Below are positions 20,595-32,217 of a stretch of DNA of 64,000 nucleotides, one piece after another; position 1 is the stretch's first letter; every line of letters starts with the position of its first letter. A program made the position numbers and the translations under genes. The DNA is taken from positions 25,706,707-25,770,706 of the forward strand of contig JAWZYU010000025.1 of NCBI GenBank assembly GCA_038380435.1. Direction: 5' to 3'. This stretch comes from Ryuthela nishihirai. Lineage: Eukaryota; Arthropoda; Arachnida; Araneae; Heptathelidae. Under the pieces are notes generated by a model that searched no databases, was not told the origin of the DNA, and saw only the letters and a program-made list of their open reading frames with translations.

Positions 20595-23500
20595 AGCGGT
20601 ATCTTCAGGCTAACTGTCGGGCGTTAAGAGCTCTCAGGGATTCAAATAACAATAGTACCTTCAGAATAACTAACTGGACCAAGAGTATTTCGACATCCAA
20701 ATAACAGCAGTACCTTCAGGCTAACTGGTTAGGCCAAGAGCCTTTCGTGATACAAATAATAGCTGAAAGTGGGCTAACTAGCAGGGCCAAGAACTTTTCT
20801 CGATCCAAGTAACCGCAGTACCTTCAGGCTAACTGGTTAGGCTAAGAGCCTTTCGTGATCCAAATAATAGCTTAAAGTGCGCTGATTAGCAGGGCCAAGA
20901 GCTTTTCTCGATCCAAGTACCCGCGTACCTTCAGGCTAACTGGTTAGGCCAAGAGCCTTTCGTGATCCAAATAATAGCTTAAAATGCGCTAACCAGCAGG
21001 GCCTAACATATTAGGAGGTAAATTAACTAGCAGGGCCTAACCTGTTAGGAGGTAAAAAAAGCTTTTCTCGATCCAAGTAACTTCGGTACCTTCAGGCTAA
21101 CTGGTTAGGCCAAGAGCCTTTCGCGATCCAAATAATAGCTTAAAGTGCGCTAACTAGCAGGGCCAAGAGCTTTTCTCGATCCAAGTAACCGCGGTACCTA
21201 CAGGCTAACTGGTTAGGCCAAGAGCCTTTCGTGATCCAAATAATAGCTTAAAGTGCGCTAATTAGCCGTGCCAAGAACTTTTCTCGATCCAAGTAACCGC
21301 AGTACCTTCAGGCTAACTGGTTAGGCCAAGAGCCTTTCGTGACCCAAATCATAGTTTAAAGTGCGCTAATTAGCGTGCCAAGAACTTTTCTCGATCCAAG
21401 TAACTGCAGTACCTTCAGGCTAACTGGTTAGGCCAAGAGCCTTTCGTGATCCAAATAATAGCTGAAAGTGCGCTAACTAGCAGGGCGAAGAGCTTTTCTC
21501 GAGCCAAGTAACCGCGGTACCTACAGGCTAACTGGTTAGGCCAAGAGCCTTTCGTGATCCATATAATATCTTAAAGTCCACTAATTAGCCGTGCCAAGAA
21601 CTTTTCTCCATCCAAGTAACCGCAGTACCTTCAGGCTAACTGGTTAGGCCAAGAGCCTTTCGTGATCCATATAATAGCTGAAAGTGCGCTAAATAGCAGG
21701 GCCAAGAGCTTTTCTCGATGCAAGTAACCTTGGTACCTTCAGGCTGACTGGTTGGGCCAAGAGCCTTTTGTGATACAAATAATAGCTGAAAGTTGGCTAA
21801 CTAGCAGGGCCAAGAGCTTTTCTCGATCCAAATAACCGCGGTACATTCAGACTGACTGGTTGGGCCAAGAGCCTTTCGTGATACAAATAATAGCTGAAAG
21901 TGCGCTAATTAGCCGTGCCAAGAGCTTTTCTCGATCCAAGTAACCTTGGTACCTTCAGGCTGACTGGTTGGGCCAAGAGCCTTTCGTGATACAAATAATA
22001 GCTGAAAGTGGGCTAATTAGCAGGGCCAAGAGCGTTTCTTGATCCAAATAACCGCGGTACCTTCAGGCTAACTGGTTAGGACAAGAGCCTTTCGTGATAC
22101 AAATAATAGGTGAAAGTGCGCTAACTAGCAGGGCCAAGAGCTTTTCTCGATCCAAGTAACCGCGGTACCTACAGGCTAACTGGTTAGGCCAAGAGCCTTT
22201 CGTGATACAAATAATAGCTGAAAGTGGGCTAACTAGCAGGGCCAAAAACTTTTCTCGATCCAAGTAACCGCAGTACCTTCAGGCTAACTGGTTAGGGTAA
22301 GAGCCTTTCGTGATCCAAATAATAGCTTAAAGTGCGCTGATTAGCAGGGCCAAGAGCTTTTCTCGATCCAAGTAACCGCGGTACCTTCAGGCTAACTGGT
22401 TAGGCCAAGAGCCTTTCGTGATCCAAATAATAGCTTAAAGTGCGCTAACTAGCAGGGCCAAAAGCTTTTCTCGATCCAAGTAACTTCGGTACCTTCAGGC
22501 TAACTGGTTAGGCCAAGAGCCTTTCGCGATCCAAATAATAGCTTAAAGTACGCTAACTAGCAGGGCCAAGAGCTTTTCTCGATCCAAGTAACCGCGGTAC
22601 CTACAGGCTAACTGGTTAGACCAAGAGCCTTTCGTGATCCAAATAATAGCTTAAAGTGCGCTAATTAGCCGTGCCAAGAACTTTTCTCGATCCAAGTAAC
22701 CGCAGTACCTTCAGGCTAACTGGTTAGGCCAAGAGCCTTTAGTGACCCAAATAATAGTTTAAAGTGCGCTAATTAGCGTGCCAAGAACTTTTCTCGATCC
22801 AAGGAACCGCAATACCTTCAGGCTAACTGGTTAGGCCAAGAGCCTTTCGTTATCCAAATAATAGCTTAAAGTGCGCTAACTAGCAGGGCCAAAAGCTTTT
22901 CTCCATCCAAGTAACCGCAGTACCTTCAGGCTAACTGGTTAGGCCAAGAGCCTTTCGTGATACAAATAATAGCTGAAAGTGGGCTAACTAGCAGGGCCAA
23001 GAACTTTTCTCGATCCAAGTAACCGCAGTACCTTCAGGCTAACTGGTTAGGGTAAGAGCCTTTCGTGATCCAAATAATAGCTTAAAGTGCGCTAACTAGC
23101 AGGGCCAAAAGCTTTTCTCGATCCAAGTAACTTCGGTACCTTCAGGCTAACTGGTTAGGCAAAGAGCCTTTCGCGATCCAAATAATAGCTTAAAGTGCGC
23201 TAACTAGCAGGGCCAAGAGCTTTTCTCGATCCAAGTAACCGCGGTACCTACAGGCTAACTGGTTAGGCCAAGAGCCTTTCGTGATCCAAATAATAGCTTA
23301 AAGTGCGCTAATTAGCCGTGCCAAGAACTTTTCTCGATCCAAGTAACCGCAGTACCTTCAGGCTAACTGGTTAGGCCAAGAGCCTTTAGTGACCCAAATA
23401 ATAGTTTAAAGTGCGCTAATTAGCGTGCCAAGAACTTTTCTCGATCCAAGTAACCGCAATACCTTCAGGCTAACTGGTTAGGCCAAGAGCCTTTCGTTAT

Positions 23501-25516
23501 CCAAATAATAGCTTAAAGTCCGCTAATTAGCCATGCCAAGAACTTTTCTCCATCCAAGTAACCGCAGTACCTTCAGGCTAACTGGTTAGGCCAAGAGCCT
23601 TTCGTGATCCAAATAATAGCTGAAAGTGTGCTAACTAGCAGGGCCAAGAGCTTTTCTCGATCCAAGTAACCTTGGTACCTTCAGGCTGACTGGTTGGGCC
23701 AAGAGCCTTTTGTGATACAAATAATAGCTGAAAGTTGGCTAACTAGCAGGGCCAAGAGCTTTTCTCGATCCAAATAACCGCGGTACATTCAGACTGACTG
23801 GTTGGGCCAAGAGCCTTTCGTGATACAAATAATAGCTGAAAGTGCGCTAATTAGCCGTGCCAAGAGCTTTTCTCCATCCAAGTAACCGCAGTACCTTCAG
23901 GCTAACTGGTTAGGCCAAGAGCCTTTCGTGATCCAAATAATAGCTGAAAGTGCGCTAAATAGCAGGGCCAAGAGCTTTTCTCGATGCAAGTAACCTTGGT
24001 ACCTTCAGGCTGACTGGTTGGGCCAAGAGCCTTTTGTGATACAAATAATAGCTGAAAGTTGGCTAACTAGCAGGGTCAAGAGCTTTTCTCGATCCAAATA
24101 ACCGCGGTACATTCAGACTGACTGGTTGGGCCAAGAGCCTTTCGTTATCCAAATAATAGCTTAAAGTCCGCTAATTAGCCGTGCCAAGAACTTTTCTCCA
24201 TCCAAGTAACCGCAGTACCTTCAGGCTAACTGGTTAGGCCAAGAGCCTTTCGTGATACAAATAATAGCTGAAAGTGGGCTAACTAGCAGGGCCAAGAACT
24301 TTTGTCGATCCAAGTAACCGCAGTACCTTCAGGCTAACTGGTTAGGGTAAGAGCCTTTCGTGATCCAAATAATAGTTTAAAGTGCGCTGATTAGCAGGGC
24401 CAAGAGCTTTTCTCGATCCAAGTAACTGCGGTACCTTCAGGCTAACTGGTTAGGCCAAGAGTCTTTCGTGATCCAAATAATAGCCTAAAGTGCGCTAACT
24501 AGCAGGGCCAAAAGCTTTTCTCGATCCAAGTAACTTCGGTACCTTCAGGCTAACTGGTTAGGCCAAGAGCCTTTCGTGATCCAAATAATAGCTTAAAGTG
24601 CGCTAACTAGCAGGGCCAAGAGCTTTTCTCGATCCAAGTAACCGCGGTACCTACAGGCTAACTGGTTAGGCCAAGAGCCTTTCGTGATCCAAATAATAGC
24701 TTAAAGTCCGCTAATTAGCCGTGCCAAGAACTTTTCTCGATCCAAGTAACCGCGGTACTTTCAGGCTAACTGGTTAGGCCAAGAGCCTTTCGTGATCCAA
24801 ATAATAGCTGAAAGTGCGCTAACTAGCAGGGCGAAGAGCTTTTCTCGAGCCAAGTAACCGCGGTACCTACAGGCTAACTGGTTAGGCCAAGAGCCTTTCG
24901 TGATCCATATAATAGCTTAAAGTCCACTAATTAGCCGTGCCAAGAACTTTTCTCCATCCAAGTAACCGCAGTACCTTCAGGCTAACTGGTTAGGCCAAGA
25001 GCCTTTCGTGATCCAAATAATAGCTGAAAGTGCGCTAAATAGCAGGGCCAAGAGCTTTTCTCGATGCAAGTAACATTGGTACCTTCAGGCTGACTGGTTG
25101 GGCCAAGAGCCTTTTGTGATACAAATAATAGCTGAAAGTTGGCTAACTAGCAGGGCCAAGAGCTTTTCTCGATCCAAATAACCGCGGTACATTCAGACTG
25201 ACTGGTTGGGCCAAGAGCCTTTCGTGATACAAATAATAGCTGAAAGTGCGCTACTTAGCCGTGCCAAGAGCTTTTCTCGATCCAAGTAACCTTGGTACCT
25301 TCAGGCAAGGAGCCTTTCGTGATACAAATAATAGCTGAAAGTGGGCTAACTAGCAGGGCCAAGAGCGTTTCTCGATCCAAATAACCGCGGTACCTTCAGG
25401 CTAACTGGTTAGGACAAGAGCCTTTCGTGATACAAATAATAGGTGAAAGTGGGCTAACTAGCAGGGCCAAGAGCTTTTCTTGATCCAAATAACCGCGGTA
25501 CATTCAGGCTGACTGG
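20595..25516 (+). repeat. 108-bp satellite array, about 45 copies
   Basis: The segment ACCTTCAGGCTAACTGGTTA recurs every 108 bp for 4.9 kb. Each unit is two related halves of about 54 bp, one with AAGAGCCTTTCGTGATCCAA and one with AAGAGCTTTTCTCGATCCAA. At the left edge (20,601, 20,657, 20,712) only the second half-type repeats, every 55-56 bp. Variants recur in blocks, showing higher-order structure. Centromeric or heterochromatic satellite is a reasonable guess but unproven. No CRISPR-like spacer pattern is present. Confidence 0.95.
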
Positions 25517-25873
25517 GGGATATCTTGATGCCATTTAGCGACTTCTGATGATGGAAGTTAAAGCCTTTTGGAAGATTTCAAAAGAGTGAATCATAATATT
25601 TCATTACTACCTATTTGACTCAAAAAGAAATTTTCAGTAATATTTTTAAACAAACAGCTGCGTCCCCCCCCCCCTGGGGAAAGGAAACAAATCGTTATTG
25701 TTAATGCAGACCTCTTGATCATCACACTCCATCACCAAAATATAAAATGTCTAGCCTAAATAGATAGTTTGCAGTACATATTTGTTTAAAGTTTTGGTAT
25801 CTTCAAACTTTTCACCCTTAGAGGACGCGATTAAAATTTTGGGAAGTGTTGCTTATGCTGGATATGTGTTTTA
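25517..25873. other. Unassigned AT-rich sequence
   Basis: A short C run near 25,665; no gene or repeat recognised. Confidence 0.4.
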
Positions 25874-26382
25874 TACACTGGTTTCCATAAATTAAGGAAA
25901 ATCCCTATGTTAAGTCAATGGGAAGCTAACGCCAACGCTCTATAACTTCTATAATAAGTTGTTTTTTTGTTTTATAAAATGTGATTGTAGATAAAGATCT
26001 CAATCAAATAAATCAATAACTCGATTTTCAACAATATTTGTTCAGTATTTAATTAGTTATGGAAGTTTGAATATTTAACAACAGCAATGCCAGTCTTAAG
26101 AAACTTATACAAAACTGAAGAATAGTGAAAGAATTCTTTACACAAAGTTATCAAATACAAACTTATTTTATTAAACACTTTGATACAATACTAATTACTA
26201 AGTTTTAATTAACTTCTGAAGTCGATTTTTGTGGCTGGCATTGTTATCGCTAAATATTTAAACTTCCATAACTCATTAAATACCGAAAGAAAATTGTTAA
26301 AAATCGAGATATTGATTTATTTGATTGAGATCGTTATCTGCAATCACATAAGGATTTTCCTTAATTTATGGAATCCAGTGTA
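25874..26382. mobile_element. Foldback Tc1-type MITE (family F1)
   Basis: Ends TACACTGGTTTCCATAAATT and the inverse AATTTATGGAATCCAGTGTA, with TA flanks. The element is largely palindromic: the arms carry TCAATCAAATAAATCAATA / TATTGATTTATTTGATTGA and AACTTATACAAAACTGAAG-type inner sequence. It has no coding capacity. A relative lies at 28,810-29,396. Confidence 0.8.
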
Positions 26383-26729
26383 TTTTGATTATGTAACTTT
26401 TTCCAATGATCAATAAAGTTAAGTTCGGAAAAACGGAATCGCAATATTTCGTCACTAACTATTCAACCGAAAACCAATTTTTAATTTATCTCTATAAATA
26501 AAATATAATTGAATGTCTGCAGACGACAAAGTGAAAATAGCTCATGTTTCTGTTTTTTCGCAAGCGAACTGGAAATAATTACAAATATGTAAAACATTTC
26601 TTCCTTTTCTCTGTTTTAAGTCAATACTCATTTCTGTTATTCTGCATATTTCACCAGCGAAATCCTAATCCAATTTCAACAGGGTGTTGTCTGCTAAGTC
26701 AAAACTTCAATCACTCCGAAAGAAATTGA
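26383..26729. other. Unassigned AT-rich sequence
   Basis: Nothing recognised; it leads into the more GC-rich orphan ORF. Confidence 0.35.
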
Positions 26730-27095
26730 TTGGCAAATCTATTGCCAAGACACACTTGGCCAAGAGTTAAGAATTTTTTAATGGCGGCACTTGAAAACTG
26801 GCTCCGTTCTTCACTGATCATTTCAAATGAGCGCTATCGCTATCACAGAAAAAACAACGCCGTGGCGGCAGTTACCCAGCCGCCAAAAGAGGCCCACTTT
26901 CTCCTCTGGTGCAGTGTCGATGTCTGGGCTCGCATCACTGATCATGTCCGTCCGTTGATCCACTTCACTGCCGATCGCTATGAAAGTCGATCTCTCTACT
27001 TTAACTACATTCCGAATTACATTTTGTTCTTTTCTTGTTCCTCTTTGCCGATCTGTCAGTGTCGGATAAAAGAAAAGACCGATATAAATATGTAA
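26730..27095 (+). other. Orphan open reading frame, unrecognised
   Basis: A 121-codon frame begins MANLLPRHTWPRVKNFL; an internal Met begins MAALENWLRSSLIISNERY. Base composition is clearly more GC-rich than the surrounding DNA between about 26,780 and 27,010. Short words recur (CTGATCAT, CGCTATCGCTATCA, GCCGATCGCTATGAAAG). No domain, signal peptide or splice context is recognised. It could be a transposon or LTR piece or a single exon; the function is unknown. Confidence 0.2.
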
Positions 27096-27449
27096 TTATC
27101 AAAGAAAGCAGTCCACGCATGGTCGAACGCCAAAAGATTTTTTCTACTTGGCTTTCGTTTAACACTTGCGAACTGCTAAATGTTTCAATCTGTGGTGGTA
27201 CCGTGAGTTTTAAATGGTAACATTTAGTTCTTTTGTCGTACCATGTAGATTAATGGAAGCTACACAGAATTCAGATTAGCTTTTTTTTTTTTGTAACGAG
27301 ACCCTGGAGCAATAAATATTAGGGAAGTCTGGATTGATTGTAGAAATGTGTTCCTGGAATCACTGTTCTTTCCAAACGTTATGGATCCCAGGAAGCTTCA
27401 AGGATGTCCCTTAAGGATAATAATTTGATACATTGGTTTGTTTTGCGTC
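27096..27449. other. Unassigned sequence
   Basis: No feature recognised apart from a T run near 27,280. Confidence 0.35.
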
Positions 27450-28300
27450 TGATTAGCTTGTTTTTTTAACACAATGGGCTAAAGAGAGAACACAAGAGTT
27501 AAAAAAAAGTTTCGGAAGGAATCCACTGAATGACTGTTAGGAGACACAGAAGCTCCAGTCAATACCTTCTAAGATAGTGGTTTCGAAATTTTATTTGAGG
27601 ACAATGCCCTTTTACACCGAATTGAAGCATTGAATAGGTGTTAGTTGACAGGGCAGCCTCCAATCAGTAGCAACTGGGATTGTGGTTCCCAACCGTTTTG
27701 AGACCATCGCCTCATTTCACAAAATATAATTTTCCCTTTTACCAAGGATTATTTTCTAGTACAGTCGCTCAAAAAAGTATCTGAACACTATGGTTGATTA
27801 CAGAATTCAGAAAAAATATCTGTCACAGATTTTTTTAGAAATTAGTGATCTGGCAACCGTCGTGTCACGTGACAGATCACTAATTTCTAAAAAAATCTGT
27901 GCCAGATATTTTTTCTGAATTCTGTAATCAACCATAGTGTTCGGATACTTTTTTGAGCGACTGTACTCCCAATGATGGAAATCAAACTTTTTTTTTTTCT
28001 GTATCAATGAGTTTAAAATTTGATGCAGTAGCTCCGTCACAAATTTTTAGAACTCCTCTTGGGAACCACTGATCTAGAATGTTTTTAACATTATTGGGTT
28101 CTATCCTACACAAGTAATCAAGGCGAAATACCCCATCAGATGGAGGGCGATCTTTTCAACCTCATCGTTGTCCTTTTTCTCGCCGAGGGTAGAAAAGAAA
28201 AGTTAGTAGAAAAATCTACTCGAAAATGGAGTTCGGATTTGAACCTAGAAACATCAGATTGCACAAACTTTGCGCTTTAACGCTGTTCGATCACAGTTTC
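27450..28300 (-). mobile_element. Old SINE1 relic split by M1 MITE
   Basis: Weak SINE1 segments on the minus strand (27,470-27,570 and 28,100-28,290: CATCAGATGGAGGGCGATC, GGAGTTCGGATTTGAACC). The M1 MITE at 27,760-27,965 and unmatched sequence lie between them. Confidence 0.45.
27760..27965. mobile_element. Tc1-type MITE M1
   Basis: Well-preserved palindromic copy with TA flanks and both full ends. The inner stem is slightly shortened (GTGTCACGTGACAGATC). Confidence 0.88.
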
Positions 28301-28502
28301 ATATCTACGTAGGCATTAAAGTGCATCAGAAGTGACCGGTACGCTGTTAAAAAAAAAAAAGAAAACCCTTTCGTTTTTTTTAATATATAATAAATAGCTT
28401 AAAAAATAACTGTTTTAAAAAAAGTTATCATTGATGGGTTTTATCCTTCCAAATGCACCACCTTTCTATTAGAAGGTAATTATAAATAAAAAAAATAAAA
28501 TA

Positions 28503-28700
28503 AATACCCCCTCAAGCAGCTGCTTGCCACAGAGGTCTGACAGGAGCCTGTCAGTTTATATGCCACAGTAGAAGATCTGAGAGGATGGCAGGACCTCAGC
28601 AGAAAAACAACACGAAGATCCATGCCTTACCCGGGGCTCGAACCCAGGTCCCGTAGATCAGTAGCCAAGCGCGCTAACCACTCGGCGGAAATCACGTGTA
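28503..28700 (-). mobile_element. SINE2 (tRNA-derived)
   Basis: The minus strand reads head GCCGAGTGGTTAGCGCGCTT, box B GGGTTCGAGCCCC, body CTGCTGAGGTCCTGCCATCC, and end CAAGCAGCTGCTTGAGGGGG followed by a TATTTATT-type tail. Confidence 0.85.
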
Positions 28701-28809
28701 GATTGGAAAAGTGCAAATCGAGGCCAATAGCCTATGAGGAAAAAAGGAGATAAGTTCCCAAAAAATCCTTGTTTTTATTAAAACGTAAATTGAAAGTTTC
28801 ATTTGTACA

Positions 28810-29396
28810 TACACTAGTTTTCATAAATTAAGGAACAACCCTATAATATGTCAATGGGAAGCTAACGCCAAAGCTCTATAACTTCTAAAATAAGTTTTTT
28901 TGTTTTGAAAAATGTTATTGCAGATAAAGATCTCAATCCAATAAATTCGTATATCGATTTCCAACAATTTTCTTTCGGTATTTAATGAGTTATGAAAGTT
29001 TGAATATTTAACAATAACAATGCAAGTCACAAAAAAACTTCAGAAGTTAACTAAAACTTAGTAAGAAGTATTATATCAAAGTGTTTAACAAAACAGAATT
29101 GTAATAGAAATAGCTTAAAATATTTTAGAAGTTTGTGTAAAGAATTATTTTGCTATTCATCAGTTTTGTATAAGTTTCCTAAGACCGGCATTGCTGCTGT
29201 TAAATATTCAAATTTCTATAACTTGTTAAATACTGAACGAATATTGTTGGAAATCGAGATATTGATTTATTTGATTGAGATCTTTATCTGCTAAACCATT
29301 TTCAAGAAAAAAATATTTCAAAAGTTATAAAGTTTTGATATCAGCTTTTCATTGACATAACATAGGACTGTTCTTGAACTTTTGGGAACGAGTGTA
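28810..29396. mobile_element. Foldback Tc1-type MITE (family F1), diverged
   Basis: The left end TACACTAGTTTTCATAAATT and internal sequence match the copy at 25,874. The right end reads TTTTGGGAACGAGTGTA. The arms are less similar to each other than in the first copy, so this looks older. Confidence 0.75.
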
Positions 29397-30080
29397 TTTG
29401 TCAGAAATTTCAGTTCAGTAGTAATTGCAAATATTAAAGTAACATTATTTTCCACTCTTTTTGCACAAATTCCGACATGCTTAGACTAATTTCTGATACA
29501 ATTACCTTTGGTCACAAAAATACTGATCGTTAATATAGAGACATGCACTATCCAATTTGAAGACAAAATCTGAAAGTAGGATATTTGTGAATTGAATAGA
29601 AATAGAAATTAAGCGTGTGTCAATACTTAGTGATTTATTTTGTAAAATTAGCATTTATATATTTTATTAACAGTGTACTTGTGAATCATATCATTTTAAT
29701 GACTTTGATGATTTTTAGAATCATTGAAACAACATCTGTATTTAGCCTATATAATAGTCTATAAAGTTAAACCGGTGCTAAACATGGTTTTTTGTTAGGC
29801 ACTGAAAGAATTCAATCAGATTTCGCTGCCGATTCGAAACAAGCTTCATGTTATTAAGCTATCGCTGGAAAGATTTGAATTGCAATGACAAGAATACGGT
29901 TTTGACGAATGAATATAAGTATAACTTATTACAGATAAGTATTTCACCTAATATAAGAATTTCCTATGATTTATTTATTCTTGAAAATAAATGACTTCAG
30001 TTAAAGCTATTAGTTTATTTTTATTTTGGGATGGCAGTCAAATAATTTCCCTTAGCGGTATTCTACTACTACTTCAATAT
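29397..30080. other. Unassigned AT-rich sequence
   Basis: No gene or recognised repeat. Confidence 0.4.
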
Positions 30081-30081
30081 A

Positions 30082-30450
30082 GGGGGGTGGCTCAGTCGGT
30101 AGCGCGCCAGGCTCGTAATCTGTAGTTCCCAGGTTCGAGTCCCAGCTGGGTCAGCGTTGAGATTTATCTCTGCGAAAGACCTACCTTCAATCTGTAGGGG
30201 ACACCAATGGGCTTGGAAAGGCTGCCGACCGTCGGATGGGATGTTAAGCCGTAGCCCCTCTGAGGGAGAGCTAACCCCCGTGCACGTTAAAGAAAATCTG
30301 GATGGCGTTACCGGTAGACTACCATCTTCCTCCTGACAGCTGTTCAATGGTCCCATTTCTCCAACCTTCTCTGAGCCATCGTGGTCTTTGTGATCTGGCC
30401 ATTTAGCCCATTGCGTACCAAAAAGTGCTATCAGAGGTAACCCAAACCTT
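30082..30450 (+). mobile_element. SINE1, slightly diverged
   Basis: Head GGGGGGTGGCTCAGTCGG through the body to GAGGTAACCCAAACC. A deletion follows CTCTGCGAAA. Confidence 0.82.
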
Positions 30451-30900
30451 GATTTTTCATTCTCTTGCCGTGTGTCAGTTGATGCACAAAATTGAAACTC
30501 ATATACAAATTTTTCTCCATTGCCCTTGCATTTACAAAAGTATAAACATTACTTAGACTTTGCTGTAATAATTGTAATAATTATTTAGATTTGATATTCC
30601 TTTAGAAGTAAGTAACACTTTTATACGCATGCGTACAAAGAAATAATTATCGCATCTGACCAAAACATGCCAGGTTAGAAGAGAGATGGCAAATTGAAAA
30701 GAATAATAATGATGTGGAAGATTTGAAACATGTAGATTTTGGAGTCACAGAGCTTGCGGTATAATCGATAGTCCTCGTTAAATCGTTCTATGGCGTACTT
30801 TATATTCTTCTATTTGGATTATTTTTAAAAATAGATTGTAGAGATGTTTTGAAAGCAGGTAGAGGTTAGCGGATGCTGAGGAATGGATGCGCTAGAATTA
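30451..30900. other. Unassigned AT-rich sequence
   Basis: No feature recognised. Confidence 0.4.
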
Positions 30901-30902
30901 AG

Positions 30903-31275
30903 GGTTGGGTTGCTTTACATCTGAGCGGCACTTTTTTGCACACCATGGGCTATATGGCCAGGTCGCATGGACCCCGAAGGCTCAGAGAAGGTTGGGGGAA
31001 GGGACCCACTGGAACAGCTGTTGGGAGACAGATGGTAGCCTCCCGTCAAGGCCATCCAGCACGTTCTTTAACGTGCACAGGGTATGGCTCTCCCGCACAC
31101 GGCGCCAGGCTTAACGTCCCATCCGACGGACGGTGGCCTTTCCATGCCCATCGGTGTCCCCTAGTGGCCGTGGACAGGGTGGGGGGTTTTGCGGAGATAA
31201 ATCTTAACGCTGACCCAAACCTGGGAACTACAGATTACGAGCCTGGAGCGCTACCGACTGAGCCACCCCACCCCT
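30903..31275 (-). mobile_element. SINE1, near full length
   Basis: Minus-strand copy with a small deletion next to box B. Target duplication CTAGAATTAAGG lies on both sides (from about 30,893 and 31,275). Confidence 0.85.
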
Positions 31276-31545
31276 AGAATTAAGGTGTAAGAGGATAAAA
31301 AAGTGAATTTTTATGAAAAAGAATTCAAAAGTAAAATTTAAATATCCATTAAATTTGAAGGGAGAGTCATGTTCGTAAAATGAGAAAGATTTAACAAAGT
31401 TTTGGTACTGGAAAGTGTTCAGAATCTTAGTTATATTTAGAACTTTTCGTAGTATTCTATTTCAAAAAGGAAACTGAATAAATGAAAAAAAAATTTATCT
31501 TAAATGTTTGGTTCTCCAATATTGTTTTGAAATTTCTCTTGAAAA
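31276..31545. other. Unassigned AT-rich sequence
   Basis: No feature recognised. Confidence 0.35.
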
Positions 31546-31547
31546 TA

Positions 31548-31925
31548 GAGGCGAGGGTAGCTCAGTCGGTAGCGCGCCAGGCTCGTAATCTGCAGTTCCC
31601 AGGTTCGAGTCCCAGCTGGGTCAGCGTTGAGACTTATCTCCGATAAAGTCCTGCCCACGGTCAGTAAGGGACACCGATGGGCTTGGAAAGGCCACCGTCC
31701 GTCGGATGGGACGTTAAGTCGTGGTCCCGTGTGCAGGAGAGCCATACCCTGTGCACGTTAAAGAACACACGGGATGACCTTGACGGGAGGCTACCATCTG
31801 TCTCCCAACAGCTGTTCAAGTGGGTCCCCTCCCCTAACTTTCTCTGAGCCTTCGGGGGTCCTTGTGACCTGGCCATTTAGCCCATGGCATACAAAAAAGT
31901 GCCGCTCATAGGCAAAACAACCCAA
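31548..31925 (+). mobile_element. SINE1, near full length
   Basis: Head GGCGAGGGTAGCTCAGTCGG to AACAACCCAAAT. The segment after TTTATCTCCG is shortened. Confidence 0.85.
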
Positions 31926-32217
31926 ATCTTGAAATTAGCTCCTGAAATTCAGACTTGAGACATACTCCCTTTAATAATTTTCATTCGTTTATATCTGGTT
32001 CATAGGCAACTTCAATACTTTTTAATCGGGATCATCAACGTCATCATCCAGGTCGTTTTAATCGTATATTTCTCCCCTTTCTGAGTGTATGTGTGTGGGT
32101 GGGAATGGAGGGTGTTTGATCTTAGTCGATAGTTTTCGAGGTCGTAATATGATGTTTCAAGGTTCGAGGCCCAGCTGTGCCAGCAATGAGTTTTATCTCC
32201 TTTAACTCGCACCAAGA

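Noticed and set aside
20595..25516. CRISPR-like array
   Set aside because: Whole 108-bp units repeat head to tail with no unique spacers, in a eukaryotic genome. It is satellite DNA.
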